Positions 42,682-53,006 are shown, numbered from the stretch's first letter. The stretch: DNA of 64,000 nucleotides from an uncultured Oscillospiraceae bacterium (GCA_934667815.1 CAKUMO010000010.1:1-64000), one strand, 5' to 3'. Notes: generated from the sequence alone by a model not told the origin. Numbers and translations: made by a program.

Positions 42682-42762
42682 TTGACATTTGATCCGAATT
42701 CAATATAATAAAGCTAAGGACAGACGCAGCATAGGGTTTCCCGCAGCCGCGTCTGTCTTTTT
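42682..42762 (+). promoter_or_regulatory. Strong promoter followed at once by a terminator hairpin
   Basis: TTGACA (42682-42687) and TATAAT (42704-42709) with 16-base spacer give a start near 42716. A 9-bp stem GACAGACGC / GCGTCTGTC (42719-42727, 42749-42757) with TTTTT follows directly. The transcript would be about 45-48 nt unless read through into the lipoprotein gene 40 bases on. It is either an attenuator or a tiny RNA. Confidence 0.6.
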
Positions 42763-42803
42763 ATCAATTTTCAAATGATGTGAGAAAGAGAGGAGAAATC
42801 ATC

Positions 42804-45131
42804 ATGAAACGCCTTCTTCCCCTGCTGCTGTGTCTCACGCTGCTTCTGACGCTCGCAGCCTGCGCCGTCAAGCCCGAGCCGACACAGCCGCCCGCCTCCG
42901 AAGCGCCGACCGAGCCTGCCGAGCAGGAGCGCTACGCGCAGGCCATCGCACTGCTTTCGGAAAAGCAAGCGCTCAAGGTCGAGTCCGAGCTGACCTATAA
43001 GCGTACCGTCGGCGGCGAAACGCTCAAGGAGAGCATCAAGCGCATCGCAGCCTACTCCGGCCTCGGAACGAACGCGCTGCAATCCTATGTCAAGAACGAT
43101 ATGCGCCTCGGCGCAAGCAAGTTTACCTATAACGAATCGTACACGGACGGCGCGGTCTTTGTCTCCTACAACCGCTCGAACATCACCTCCACCGGGCGCT
43201 ACTGCGCAGAGCTGTCTGCCGAGGATTATCTGGCGCGTGAGTTGCCGGTCGTGCTGCTGCATCTTGAAAATTACGGCAAGCTCGAGCCGGCGCCGCAGGC
43301 CAACGGCGAGACGCTCCTTACTCTCTCCGAGGCGACCGCACTGGAGCCTTGGGTTGCCTCCGAGGACGCCGTTTTGAAGGAGGCCTCCGCCACGGTCACA
43401 CTGACTGCCGACGGTCAGATTGCCGCCGTTACCTACAACGCCGTCTACCGTCAGGGCGCGACGGACGTGGACATGCAGGTGCAGTGCAGCTATTCCGACC
43501 CTGGGGACACGGATTTTGACCGCGTTCCCACCGCTCCGGACGGCTACCAGCAGCTCGCGGACATCGACGCCGTTCTGCTGCTCCTGCGCAGTGGACTGCT
43601 GATGGAAAACGCCATGCTGCGCGGCGCACAGTATTCGATTCAGATTGCCAATGAACTGGCGCAGGCTTCAATCGTCAGAACCGGCAACTGCAACGAATAC
43701 GAGCTGGATGGCGACTACCTGTTCCACAGCGATTTTCAGGTTGTTTTCAACAGCACCGCCACCGGCGAGCAGCAGACGACCACGGTTTCCGAGGATTACA
43801 ACGACGGAATCTATACCTACACGCTAGACGGCGAAGCCACACAGAGTGATTTTTCTGACGACACTTATTTTCACAAGCTGGTGACGGACGATCTGTCCGC
43901 ATACTTCTGCACGCCCTCTCTGCTGACGGACGCAACCGTAACCGACACGGGCGACTGCTGGCTGATCGAATGCACCTTTGATCCCGCCGCAGGAGACGCA
44001 CTGGAAACCAAATATTGCAGCTATTTCTATGACGACAGCGGCTTCCTCCGCAATGAGACCGAGGACTATTCCACGCTGCACCTCACCGCTGCCGTTGCCT
44101 TGGAGAAGGACAACTATCTGCCCACCTCCTTCACGCGGGAGTTTGTCGGTACATACACCTACAACGGCATGCCAGCTTCCGTGATCGCAAATGAAACCTC
44201 CGTCTTCCGTCTGAGCACACCCGAGCTTTACCGCGAGATCACCGGCGAGGATCTGCCTGAGGAAGCGCCTGCCGAGCCTGCCACGCCGCTGTTCTACGAG
44301 GTCACAGGGCAGAACGGCGAGAAGCTCTATCTTCTCGGCACCATCCACGTCGGCGACGAACGCACGGCCTATCTGCCGCAGGAAATCTACGACGCTTTTG
44401 ATGCCGCCGATGCGCTGGCCGTGGAATTTGACACGGACGAATTCCTGGAAATGCTTGGAAACGACCCCGAGCTGGCTGCAAGCGTAGCAAAAGCCTATGT
44501 CTACGAGGACGGCAGTGAGATTTCCAAACACCTCGACGAGCAGCTCTATCAGGATGCGCTTGCAAGGCTGAAGGCAACCGGCAGCTACAATGTCGCTATG
44601 CCATCGATGCGCGCTTCTGTCTGGACGAACATTCTTGAGCAGTTCTTCCTCCGCCTCGGCCGGACGCTGGACGCGGAAAAGGGCGTGGACAATCGTCTGA
44701 TGGCGCGTGCAAACGAAAAAGGAAAGGAAATTCTGAGCGTGGAATCCGGCGAAGCGCAGCTTGCCATGCTTATGGGCTTCTCCGACGAATTGCAGGCGGC
44801 GCAGTTGAAGGAGATCGTCAATACCACGAGCCACGCGTATATGTCCGGTGTGGAAGCTCTCTATGAAAGCTGGTGCCGCGGCGATGAGGCCGAGCTGACC
44901 GAGCTTGTCTCCGCGGACGATGAGGGGCTGTCTCCGGAGCTTTATCAGGAATACCACAAGGCCATGATTACCGACCGCAATGCGGGCATGCACGAGACCG
45001 CCGTGGGGTATCTGCAAAGCGGCCGCACCGTTTTCTATGCCGTCGGTCTTGGGCATCTGCTCACGGACGAGGGTCTGGTCAATTCTCTGAGAGCCGCCGG
45101 TTATACCGTCACACCGGTCAAATTCGGCTGA
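42804..45131 (+). CDS. TraB/GumN-family lipoprotein with long N-terminal extension
   Basis: A 775-residue lipoprotein: signal peptide with lipobox LAAC, Cys20. Residues about 30-480 are a beta-rich extracellular part of unknown fold containing two similar halves (each with YxxGDxxxDFDR- or DDSGFLRNETEDY-like stretches). Residues about 490-770 are a TraB/GumN domain: YEVTGQNGEKLYLLGTIHVG, FDAADALAVEFDTDEF, and the C-terminal MITDRNAGMHETAVGYLQSG, FYAVGLGHLLTDEGLVNSL. The TraB fold is related to EreA/ChaN/Tiki proteases, so a metalloprotease role on the cell surface is possible. ATG 42804 has AGAGGAG upstream. Confidence 0.88.
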   Translation: MKRLLPLLLCLTLLLTLAACAVKPEPTQPPASEAPTEPAEQERYAQAIALLSEKQALKVESELTYKRTVGGETLKESIKRIAAYSGLGTNALQSYVKNDMRLGASKFTYNESYTDGAVFVSYNRSNITSTGRYCAELSAEDYLARELPVVLLHLENYGKLEPAPQANGETLLTLSEATALEPWVASEDAVLKEASATVTLTADGQIAAVTYNAVYRQGATDVDMQVQCSYSDPGDTDFDRVPTAPDGYQQLADIDAVLLLLRSGLLMENAMLRGAQYSIQIANELAQASIVRTGNCNEYELDGDYLFHSDFQVVFNSTATGEQQTTTVSEDYNDGIYTYTLDGEATQSDFSDDTYFHKLVTDDLSAYFCTPSLLTDATVTDTGDCWLIECTFDPAAGDALETKYCSYFYDDSGFLRNETEDYSTLHLTAAVALEKDNYLPTSFTREFVGTYTYNGMPASVIANETSVFRLSTPELYREITGEDLPEEAPAEPATPLFYEVTGQNGEKLYLLGTIHVGDERTAYLPQEIYDAFDAADALAVEFDTDEFLEMLGNDPELAASVAKAYVYEDGSEISKHLDEQLYQDALARLKATGSYNVAMPSMRASVWTNILEQFFLRLGRTLDAEKGVDNRLMARANEKGKEILSVESGEAQLAMLMGFSDELQAAQLKEIVNTTSHAYMSGVEALYESWCRGDEAELTELVSADDEGLSPELYQEYHKAMITDRNAGMHETAVGYLQSGRTVFYAVGLGHLLTDEGLVNSLRAAGYTVTPVKFG

Positions 45132-45155
45132 TTGTTCTCTAACAAACGACACAAA

Positions 45156-45192
45156 GCAATCCCCGCAGCAGGCTTTCTGCTGCGGGGATTGC
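45156..45192. terminator. Terminator after the TraB lipoprotein gene
   Basis: A 16-bp perfect stem GCAATCCCCGCAGCAG with its complement and a 5-base loop. It abuts the family B repeat. Confidence 0.75.
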
Positions 45193-45395
45193 AGCTTGTC
45201 AAAAAAGTCCAAAGGGACTTTTTTTGACAAGCTGCCTGCAAAATTGCAAACTCTGAATTTGTATTTCTGATTATTATTTTGCAATTTTGGCCGCTGCGGC
45301 GGGTTATTGAACGCGAAAGGGAACCCTAACGGTTCCCTTTCACTCTTTCCTTCCCTCCGAAACTTTCGGCCGGATAGAGGTTCTTTGACAATCTG
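45193..45395 (+). repeat. Dispersed intergenic repeat family B, copy 2, with leading hairpin
   Basis: A hairpin of the form CTTGTCAAAAAAGTCC...GGACTTTTTTTGACAAG (45196-45232) is followed by the family B core (45234-45395). The core keeps AAAATTGCAAA.../ATTTTGCAATTTT and the perfect GAAAGGGAACC / GGTTCCCTTTC stem; the loop differs from copy 1 at one base (CTAAC versus CTGAC). It ends TTCTTTGACAATCTG. It fills the gap before the convergent LTA-synthase-like gene. Confidence 0.88.
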
Positions 45396-45423
45396 AAATC
45401 TATATCATCTATGTCTCTATCTC

Positions 45424-47727
45424 TTATCGGTTGTTGAAATTTCTGCGCCAGTAATACTGCACGTCGTAGAATTCGTCTACGATCGTCTGCTGTTCCGGTG
45501 TCAGCTCCCGGCAGACCTGACCGTCCTGCACAACGATGCCGGTGGAGTGAATGTCCTGCATTTCGTGCATAAGCTGCGTTGTATACTGCGTGTAAGCATT
45601 GCCGGTATACCCCGCCTGCTCAAAGAACAGATTCATCAGGAAGTTCGTGCCGATGGTCGGGCCGTCGCCCACAAAATCGTTACCGAGCACCTGCTTGGCT
45701 GCATCGTTCGCCCAGATCACATAGGGCGTGGAATAATAGTTGTAGAAGCCTTCGTCCGTTGCAAGGTCAAAATTGATTTCTGCCTCTGCATAGGCAGATT
45801 CCCGATCGCCCAAACCGGGCATATGATCCCCAAACAGGATCAGAACAACCGGCGCTTCACTCTCTCGCAGAGACGCAACCATGTCAGCAAGCGCATCATC
45901 AACATCATCGATGATCGCAAGATAATTATTCAGATAGTGAAATGTTTCGTCGGAATAGCCCGGATTCTCCACAAAAGGATGGTCATATTCCTGTTGGTCG
46001 GAATACGGACCATGCCCCTGAAATGTTACGTTAAAAGAGAAATACCACTCGCCGCGCGCAGCGGCATTCTCAAATTTCCTCACAACCTCCGGTAAGAGCA
46101 CGCTGTCCTGGCTCATCTGCTCACCGCCGTTCAGCGCCTGATAGGTATCTTCGTCAAAATAATAGTGCTCGAAGCCAAGGCGGGGATTGATCTTGTCGCG
46201 GTCATAAAACCACGAATAATATGGATGGCTGCCCTCGACCGTGTAGCCCTGCTGGCGGAAATACCATGCATAGGAATTGGTCTTACGAGAAAAGGTCGGC
46301 AGCTTCGTCAACCCGGTCAAAAACTGCCGCTCCGGTGTATTCGTACCGCCAGCAAACGCATAGCTGAGCGTGTTGCCGCTGTAAGACTCCTTTTCCAGCG
46401 CGTGGAAAAATTCATAAGGATCCTCTGTGAACGTCAATTCATAAAAGCGCGTAAGGTCGGAGTAGGATTCGAGCATACAGGCAATGACATTGACTTTTCT
46501 GTCCTCCGGAATATCCTCATAGATGTACTGCGAAAGTGTGCTTTCTGCCCGCTCTGCATTGTAGCCGTCGGGAGCTCGGTCAAAAGCACTGCCGGTGCTG
46601 TGCAGAAAGGGATAGATAAAGCCGCGATTCTGGAACTGGTCGCTTGTGCTCCAATAGCTCTGGAAGGTCAGCGGGCGATAGGTCCCGTCATAAACGCTGT
46701 CGGAAAGATAGACCATCCGGTATCCGACCGCCGCGAACGCCAGCAGTGCAAGCACCGTAACGGCACGTGTCTGCGGACGGAAACGGCTTTTGCGGAAAAA
46801 CAGCAGCACGGACACCGCCGCCGCAGCACCCGCAATCAGCCACATATCCGGCGTCAGGGTGATGGCATAGCTTCCCGTCATCGCTCCGGCCTCGCGTACA
46901 AGCTGAAGCTCCTCGAAAAGGAAGGGATCGCCGCGGAAAAACAACTTGAAATAGTTCACCCACGTCATAATCAGCGTCAGTGCCGAGGTGCCGAGCGCTG
47001 CGGCGCCCGCGCTCGAAAACAGATAGTACAGCAGGAACATCAGCCAGACCACAGGCGCGGCATTCAGCAGCAGCACACTTGGCGAGGAGAGATACGAGCG
47101 CAGCAAGGCTGACGGCTCAGACGCGCCGCGCGAGGCGTAATATAGTGACAGGAACGACAACAGCAGCGCATAAGCAAGCAGCAAAAGATGCGTCAGCGCC
47201 GCACGTCCTGCAACGTACCGGCGGTATTTTCTGAGATCTTCCGTCATCTTTCGCCCGCAGACATAGATTTTTTTCTCCGCGCTCTGCATCAGCGGCGAGT
47301 GCGGGGTTCCATAGGCTGCGTAAGGTGCATCACCGGCCAGCTCCCGCTCCGAACGGTAATCGGAAAAACGTCCGATCTGCGCATCAAATTCATTAGCGTG
47401 CAGCGTGTGCGCTGCGCAGGCAGCCTCAAGCACCTGTCTCGGCTGGTCGGAGACGACTTCGACCTCCGGCGTTGGGAAACAGAGCTTCTGCTTTGCAAAG
47501 AAGTCCTTCAGCCGTTTTTCCGGCGTATGCACGCTTGACAGGAAGCGCCAGCGGCGCTCTAAATAGCGCGCGCGCCCGCTTAGGTGGAAGAAATACGCCA
47601 GATCTGCTGCAAAATTGCCCGGAACGAAACGCCAGAGGCTCGGCTGCCGCCTGCGGCAATAGGCAAAGAACTTCCGTTCCGGCCGTTTTTTATAAACAAC
47701 ATTTTCAAAAGCAACCAGTGCTCTCAC
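45424..47727 (-). CDS. LTA-synthase-like phosphoglycerol transferase with degenerate N-terminal HAD-like domain
   Basis: A 767-residue membrane enzyme from a GTG at 47727 (GGGAGGAG nine bases upstream). Residues about 1-160 resemble a HAD-IB phosphatase (FFAYCRRRQPSLWRFVP, VEVVSDQPRQVLEAACAAH, SPLMQSAEKKIYV) but lack its Asp motifs. Five membrane helices follow (about 175-345). Residues about 400-700 are an alkaline-phosphatase-fold domain with metal and nucleophile sites of LtaS: IACMLESYSDL, AFAGGTNTPERQFLTG, TFQGHGPYSD, LFGDHMPGLGD. It probably transfers phosphoglycerol from phosphatidylglycerol to a polymer or glycolipid outside the cell. It lies 28 bases after the solute-binding lipoprotein gene in the secA operon. 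Confidence 0.88.
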   Translation of the reverse strand: MRALVAFENVVYKKRPERKFFAYCRRRQPSLWRFVPGNFAADLAYFFHLSGRARYLERRWRFLSSVHTPEKRLKDFFAKQKLCFPTPEVEVVSDQPRQVLEAACAAHTLHANEFDAQIGRFSDYRSERELAGDAPYAAYGTPHSPLMQSAEKKIYVCGRKMTEDLRKYRRYVAGRAALTHLLLLAYALLLSFLSLYYASRGASEPSALLRSYLSSPSVLLLNAAPVVWLMFLLYYLFSSAGAAALGTSALTLIMTWVNYFKLFFRGDPFLFEELQLVREAGAMTGSYAITLTPDMWLIAGAAAAVSVLLFFRKSRFRPQTRAVTVLALLAFAAVGYRMVYLSDSVYDGTYRPLTFQSYWSTSDQFQNRGFIYPFLHSTGSAFDRAPDGYNAERAESTLSQYIYEDIPEDRKVNVIACMLESYSDLTRFYELTFTEDPYEFFHALEKESYSGNTLSYAFAGGTNTPERQFLTGLTKLPTFSRKTNSYAWYFRQQGYTVEGSHPYYSWFYDRDKINPRLGFEHYYFDEDTYQALNGGEQMSQDSVLLPEVVRKFENAAARGEWYFSFNVTFQGHGPYSDQQEYDHPFVENPGYSDETFHYLNNYLAIIDDVDDALADMVASLRESEAPVVLILFGDHMPGLGDRESAYAEAEINFDLATDEGFYNYYSTPYVIWANDAAKQVLGNDFVGDGPTIGTNFLMNLFFEQAGYTGNAYTQYTTQLMHEMQDIHSTGIVVQDGQVCRELTPEQQTIVDEFYDVQYYWRRNFNNR

Positions 47728-47755
47728 GGTCTAAGACTCCTCCCGAAAATGATCT

Positions 47756-49315
47756 TTATTCTTCTGTCGGCGTATCCGACGGCTCCGTCTGCTCATAGGT
47801 ACGGTCGGCATCGGACAAGGTGCGCGCAGTCGCGGAGTTGTGGAACAGGCAGTCCACCGCCGGCGTGATAGACGAGAGCTTGCCGCGCGTGACATAGATC
47901 GCATAGCTCTTGAACACCACCGGGCAGATGGGCGCGGATTCCAGAATTTTGGTGCAAAGCTCGGGATAATTGCCGGAATTTTCCAAAGCGGCACTGCAGA
48001 GCTGCGTCAGCGCAGAGTCAGAAATCCCGCCATAATTCAGTTTTCCGTTAGAGGAAAAGAACTCTGCCAGATCAAAATTCGCCGTCAGGCGAACTTCTCC
48101 GAGATAGACATCATATCCGCCCGACGAAAGCGCAGAGCGATAGGCATTGGCAGAGGCGGACTTGAGTCGAAGATACAGCCCGCACTGCCGGAAGGTCTCG
48201 ATCAGCGCCTCAGCCACGGCCACGCGAGTCGGATCGTCCGAGCAAACCAGAAACACGCCCGGCGCTTCTTCGGAGGTCTCCACGCCGCTATTGTTCACCG
48301 CCGCCTGAAAGCGCGGCAGATCATAAGCGTATTTACCCGCGAGCTGCATGTCGTAGAGGTCGGAATCCGGCGAGCACGGCAGCACCGTCGGGAGGGCGAA
48401 GCCGCCATAAAAGCTGTTTGCGATGCTCTCGCGGTCAAGCATATAGGTCACGGCTGTGCGCAGCGTCTCAGAGGTAAAGGGGCCGCTTTTCAGATTGAAG
48501 CCCAGATAGTGCAGAACGGTCGTCGGCACCTCCCAGACCTCGAAATCGCAGCGGTAGCCAACCGAGGCGGCGGCATTCGGGTCGCAGTAGACCAAATCGG
48601 TGCCGCCGAATTCAAAGTTGTCGCGCAGCTCGTTCGGCGTCTGCACGGCGGTCAGCGGAATCACATCCACCTTAGCCGCCGGTTCGCGCTCCTGCCACCA
48701 ATTGCTGTTGCGGCGGATTTGTGCGCCCGCAAGGGCGTAAGGCCCGGTGCCGATGGGAGAATCGGCCTCCACGGTGTCGGCCTTGACAATAGGCACGTCC
48801 AGCATCAGGGAAAAATTCTCATAGGTCGCATTCAGCGTCACGGCAAAGCGCAGCGTGTCCAGCGCGTAGGCGCTCGTAACATGCGAAAGCCGCCCGGAAT
48901 AGAGCTTGCTGCTGCGTGCCGCCGTAATCGAAGCCACGGCATCCTGCGCCGTCATTGCGCTGCCGTCGGAGAACGTAACGTCCGAAAGCAGCGTATAAGT
49001 ATACGTCCGGCCATCCTCGGAGACCGCAAAGCTCTCGCACAGCAGCGGCTCGGCGCGGAACTGATTGGACACAACAAACAGGCTCTCGTAAAGCAGCGAG
49101 AATACCGCACGGTTCACCGTGGAATTGCAGGTGAAGGGATTCAAGCCGAACTCCGGAAGATAGGACAGCCCGAAGCCGTCGCCCTTAACGGCCAGCGGCT
49201 CCGACGGCTCGGTCGGCGCTTCGGTCTCTGAGGACGGCGGCGCGTCGTTCTTTGCACAGGCGCAGAGCGTCAGGGTCAGAGCAAGCGCAAGCAGCAGTGC
49301 AAGACACCGCTTCAT
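47756..49315 (-). CDS. Extracellular solute-binding lipoprotein, family 5
   Basis: A 519-residue lipoprotein ([10 protein letters not shown] start, lipobox LCAC with Cys20). It matches SBP_bac_5: FGLNPFTCNSTVNRAVFSLLYESL, AVSEDGRTYTYTLLSDVTFSDGSAMTAQDAVASI, and LRTAVTYMLDRESI. Family members bind oligopeptides or nickel for ABC uptake; no permease or ATPase gene accompanies it here, which is unusual. The ATG overlaps the pgeF stop (ATGA), with AAGGAGG upstream. A longer upstream frame is only a shadow. Confidence 0.92.
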   Translation of the reverse strand: MKRCLALLLALALTLTLCACAKNDAPPSSETEAPTEPSEPLAVKGDGFGLSYLPEFGLNPFTCNSTVNRAVFSLLYESLFVVSNQFRAEPLLCESFAVSEDGRTYTYTLLSDVTFSDGSAMTAQDAVASITAARSSKLYSGRLSHVTSAYALDTLRFAVTLNATYENFSLMLDVPIVKADTVEADSPIGTGPYALAGAQIRRNSNWWQEREPAAKVDVIPLTAVQTPNELRDNFEFGGTDLVYCDPNAAASVGYRCDFEVWEVPTTVLHYLGFNLKSGPFTSETLRTAVTYMLDRESIANSFYGGFALPTVLPCSPDSDLYDMQLAGKYAYDLPRFQAAVNNSGVETSEEAPGVFLVCSDDPTRVAVAEALIETFRQCGLYLRLKSASANAYRSALSSGGYDVYLGEVRLTANFDLAEFFSSNGKLNYGGISDSALTQLCSAALENSGNYPELCTKILESAPICPVVFKSYAIYVTRGKLSSITPAVDCLFHNSATARTLSDADRTYEQTEPSDTPTEE

Positions 49316-50118
49316 TCTCCCGCCTCCTTCAGCATGATGACCGCGGCCAGTGAACCGCGCTGATTTCCGACTCTGCGGTGCGACCAGAAGCGCTGTGGCT
49401 GACAGGCCGTGCAGTCGCAGGAGATGTCGATCTCCGTCACGCCCGCACGTCTGAGCCACAGGGCGTTGAGTCGTTTCAGGTCAACATAATATTTTTCGCC
49501 CGCCGGACGGATCGCGCTCTGCGCCTCCGCGCCCAACGCGGCAAGCATGGCCTCCGGGACGTCGGAATCCGTCTCAAAGCAGCACTGCGAAATGCACGGG
49601 CCGATGGCCGCACGGAGATTCTCCGGACGGCAGCCGAACTCGCGCCGCATTGCCTCCACGGTGCGCGCAGCAATGCCCGCAGCCGTGCCGCGCCAACCTG
49701 CATGCGCCGCGCCGATGGCGCGCGCGACCGGGTCAAACAGGAGCACCGGCGTGCAGTCTGCCGAGAAAATGGTCAGCGCAACGCCCGGCTCGTCGGTCAC
49801 AAGCCCGTCACGTGCCTCCTCGACCGGATACACGAGGCCGCGCCCGCAGTCCTGTCTGCCTACTCGCTGCACGATGTCCGAATGCACCTGTTTTGTGAAC
49901 ACCGTGTTTTTCGGATCAAAGCCCACGGCAGCCCCCAGCCGGCGATAGTTCTCGCGAACGTTTGCCGGCCGGTCGCCCCGGTGTACACCGAGGTTCAGGC
50001 TGGCAAGCGCACCCTCGCTCACACCGCCGAAGCGCGTGGAAAAGCAGTGCACCGCGCCCTCGAGCGCACTCGAGGTGAGATATTCCAGTTCGTTCTTCTT
50101 GTTTACATAAAAACTCAT
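49312..50118 (-). CDS. pgeF: Peptidoglycan editing factor PgeF (YfiH/laccase-domain family)
   Basis: A 268-residue enzyme of the multicopper polyphenol oxidase-like fold. Conserved residues: [38 protein letters not shown] with the zinc-site Cys, [14 protein letters not shown] and [12 protein letters not shown]. In E. coli the protein removes L-Ser misincorporated into UDP-MurNAc-peptide; purine nucleoside activity has also been reported for the family. Start overlaps the secA stop and its stop overlaps the next start (both ATGA). Confidence 0.94.
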   Translation of the reverse strand: MSFYVNKKNELEYLTSSALEGAVHCFSTRFGGVSEGALASLNLGVHRGDRPANVRENYRRLGAAVGFDPKNTVFTKQVHSDIVQRVGRQDCGRGLVYPVEEARDGLVTDEPGVALTIFSADCTPVLLFDPVARAIGAAHAGWRGTAAGIAARTVEAMRREFGCRPENLRAAIGPCISQCCFETDSDVPEAMLAALGAEAQSAIRPAGEKYYVDLKRLNALWLRRAGVTEIDISCDCTACQPQRFWSHRRVGNQRGSLAAVIMLKEAGE

Positions 50119-52850
50119 TTCTTGGCCTCGTCCTTGTCGCGGCAGCAGTATTTATACTTCTTCCCGCTTCCGCAGGGGCAGGGGTCGTTTGCGCCGATCT
50201 TGATTTTCTTGACCGGCTGCTTTTTGACGGTCTTGTCCGCGCCGCCCGTGGCGACGATGGTCGCCACCTGCTTGCGCTTGACGTCCTCCTGCGTGCGCAG
50301 ACGGAACAGGAACAGGCGGCGCACGGTCTCCTCGCGGATGGCGTTAATCATGCCGTCAAACATGGCGTAGCCCTCGCGCTTGTAAGCCACGACCGGGTCG
50401 GTCTGGCCGTAGGCACGCAGGCGAATGCCCTGCTTGAGGTCGTCCATCGCGTCGATCTGATCCATCCAGTATTCGTCCACGACGCGCAGCAGGATGATGC
50501 GCTCGATCTCGCGCATGCGCTCGGCGCCGAATTCCTGCTCACGGCGGGCGTAGGTCTCGTGGAACAGCTTCTCGAGCGTGTCCTTGGCCTGCTGCTTGCT
50601 CATGGAAGCATCCGGACGGAACGCGCCCTTGGCAAAATAGATGCCCTCAAACTTCGCGGTCAGCGGTGTGAGCTGCTCGGCGGATTCGGCGTGCTCGGAC
50701 GCACCGTAGACGTCCTCGACCTCGCTGTCGATGACGTATTTCATCATACCGTTGATGGTCGAGGAAAGGTCCTCTCCGTCGAGCACCTTCTGGCGCTGCT
50801 CATAGATGACGCTGCGCTGGGTGTTCATGACGTTATCGTACTCCAGAACATTTTTACGGATCTGGAAATTGCGGCTTTCGACGGTTTTCTGGGCGTTTTC
50901 GATTGCGCTGGAGAGCATTTTCGCGTCGATGGGCGTGTCCTCGTCGATGCCGAGGCTGTTCATCATGCTCATCACGCGCTCCGAGCCAAACAGGCGCATG
51001 ACGTCGTCCTCCAGCGACAGGAAGAACCGCGTTTCGCCGGGGTCGCCCTGACGGCCGGAACGGCCGCGTAGCTGATTGTCGATACGTCTCGACTCGTGGC
51101 GCTCGGTACCGACGATGAAAAGGCCGCCCGCCGCACGCACCTTCTCTGCCTCCTGTGCAATGGCAGCCTTGTGCTTGGCCAGCGCCTGCTTGAATTCCTC
51201 GCGCACGGCCAGAATTTCGGGGTCGGTCGTCTCGGCGTAGGAATTGGCCTCAGCGATCAGCTCCTCGGGCAACTCCTTCTTGCGCAGCTCGGACAGCGCC
51301 AGATATTCTGCGTTGCCGCCGAGCATAATGTCGGTACCACGGCCCGCCATATTGGTGGAGATGGTCACCGCGCCGAACTTACCGGCCTGCGCAACGATCT
51401 CGGCCTCGCGCTCGTGGTGCTTGGCGTTCAGGACGGTGTGCGGCACGCCCTCGCGCTTCAGGAGCTTCGACAGCAGTTCGGATTTTTCGATGGAGATCGT
51501 ACCGACCAGCACGGGCTGTCCCTTCTCGTGGCAGCGCTTGATCTGCTCGATGACCGCGCGGAACTTGCCCGCCTCGGTCTTGTAGACCACGTCGTGGTGG
51601 TCGATACGGATGACCGGCTTATTTGTCGGGATCTCGACGATGTCAAGGTTATAGATCGCGGAAAACTCTTCCTCCTCGGTCAGCGCCGTGCCGGTCATGC
51701 CGGAGAGCTTTTTATAAAGGCGGAACAGATTCTGGAACGTAATGGTCGCAAGTGTCTTATTTTCGCTGGCGACGTTCACGCCTTCCTTGGCCTCGATGGC
51801 CTGATGCAGGCCCTCGTTGTAGCGGCGGCCGTACATCAGTCGCCCGGTGAATTCATCGACGATAATGACCTGACCGTCCTTGACAACGTAGTCGATGTCG
51901 CGCTTCATAATGCCGCGCGCCTTCATTGCCTGATTGATATGGTGCGAAAGCGTGGTATTCTCCACGTCCGCGAGGTTGTCCACGCCGAAGTACTTCTCGG
52001 CCTTGGCGATGCCGGAGGCCGTGAGCGAGACGGTGCGGGACTTTTCATCGACATAGTAGTCGCAGTCCAGATCGTCCTGAATTTCCTTTTCGTCCGTGGT
52101 GGCAAAAACCTTCTTTCGAAGGCCGGAGACAAAGCGGTCGGCCATTTCATAGAGCTTGGTGGATTCCTCGCCCTTGCCGGAGATAATCAGCGGCGTTCTG
52201 GCCTCGTCGATCAGGATCGAGTCCACCTCGTCCACGATGACGAAATTGTGTCCGCGCTGCACCATATCGCCCTTGTAAAGCGCCATGTTGTCGCGCAGAT
52301 AGTCGAAGCCCAGCTCGTTATTCGTGCAGTAGGTGATGTCGGCAGCATAGGCCGCGCGGCGTTCGTCGTTTTTCAGGTCGTGGACGATCAGGCCGACCGT
52401 CAGGCCGAGGAAACGGTAGACCTTGCCCATCCACTCCGAGTCACGCTTGGCCAGATAGTCGTTGACTGTGACGATGTGTACGCCCTCGCCCGTCAGCGCA
52501 TTCAGATACGCCGGCAAAATGGCCACAAGGGTTTTGCCTTCACCGGTTTTCATCTCCGCGATGCGTCCCTGATGCAGCACGATGCCGCCGATGAGCTGTA
52601 CGCGGTAGGGCCGCATGCCCAGCACGCGGTCGGCAGCCTCACGGCAGACGGCAAACGCCTCGGGCAGCAGCTCGTCGAGCGTCTCGCCGCTTTGATAGCG
52701 GCGCTTGAATTCCTCGGTTTTTTCACGGAGCTGCTCGTCTGTGAGCTTTGCCATCTCCGGGCCGAGCGCCTCAATGCGCTGCACCTGCGGCATGAGCTTT
52801 TTAACCTCGCGCTCCGAGCGGGTACCGAACATTTTTGTAATGAGTCCCAT
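50115..52850 (-). CDS. secA: Preprotein translocase ATPase SecA
   Basis: A 911-residue motor that pushes preproteins through SecYEG. Walker [17 protein letters not shown] (about residue 100), [20 protein letters not shown], the second ATPase half with [13 protein letters not shown] and [12 protein letters not shown], and the zinc-binding SEC-C end [20 protein letters not shown] precedes the ATG. It heads an operon with pgeF, a solute-binding lipoprotein and an LTA-synthase-like enzyme, all linked to the envelope. A minus-strand TATAAT lies about 50 bases before the start. Confidence 0.98.
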   Translation of the reverse strand: MGLITKMFGTRSEREVKKLMPQVQRIEALGPEMAKLTDEQLREKTEEFKRRYQSGETLDELLPEAFAVCREAADRVLGMRPYRVQLIGGIVLHQGRIAEMKTGEGKTLVAILPAYLNALTGEGVHIVTVNDYLAKRDSEWMGKVYRFLGLTVGLIVHDLKNDERRAAYAADITYCTNNELGFDYLRDNMALYKGDMVQRGHNFVIVDEVDSILIDEARTPLIISGKGEESTKLYEMADRFVSGLRKKVFATTDEKEIQDDLDCDYYVDEKSRTVSLTASGIAKAEKYFGVDNLADVENTTLSHHINQAMKARGIMKRDIDYVVKDGQVIIVDEFTGRLMYGRRYNEGLHQAIEAKEGVNVASENKTLATITFQNLFRLYKKLSGMTGTALTEEEEFSAIYNLDIVEIPTNKPVIRIDHHDVVYKTEAGKFRAVIEQIKRCHEKGQPVLVGTISIEKSELLSKLLKREGVPHTVLNAKHHEREAEIVAQAGKFGAVTISTNMAGRGTDIMLGGNAEYLALSELRKKELPEELIAEANSYAETTDPEILAVREEFKQALAKHKAAIAQEAEKVRAAGGLFIVGTERHESRRIDNQLRGRSGRQGDPGETRFFLSLEDDVMRLFGSERVMSMMNSLGIDEDTPIDAKMLSSAIENAQKTVESRNFQIRKNVLEYDNVMNTQRSVIYEQRQKVLDGEDLSSTINGMMKYVIDSEVEDVYGASEHAESAEQLTPLTAKFEGIYFAKGAFRPDASMSKQQAKDTLEKLFHETYARREQEFGAERMREIERIILLRVVDEYWMDQIDAMDDLKQGIRLRAYGQTDPVVAYKREGYAMFDGMINAIREETVRRLFLFRLRTQEDVKRKQVATIVATGGADKTVKKQPVKKIKIGANDPCPCGSGKKYKYCCRDKDEAKK

Positions 52851-53006
52851 ATTGCAAACTGACCTTTCGTCATGGATTTCTTTAGATTATTCCGATTATA
52901 GCACAATTGAAGGTAAAAGAAAAGCACGGCCGGGATTTTGAAACAGAAAGTTCAAAAATCAACCATCAGTATGTTGCGCAACCGCAGCTTTCCTGCTATC
53001 ATTTCA

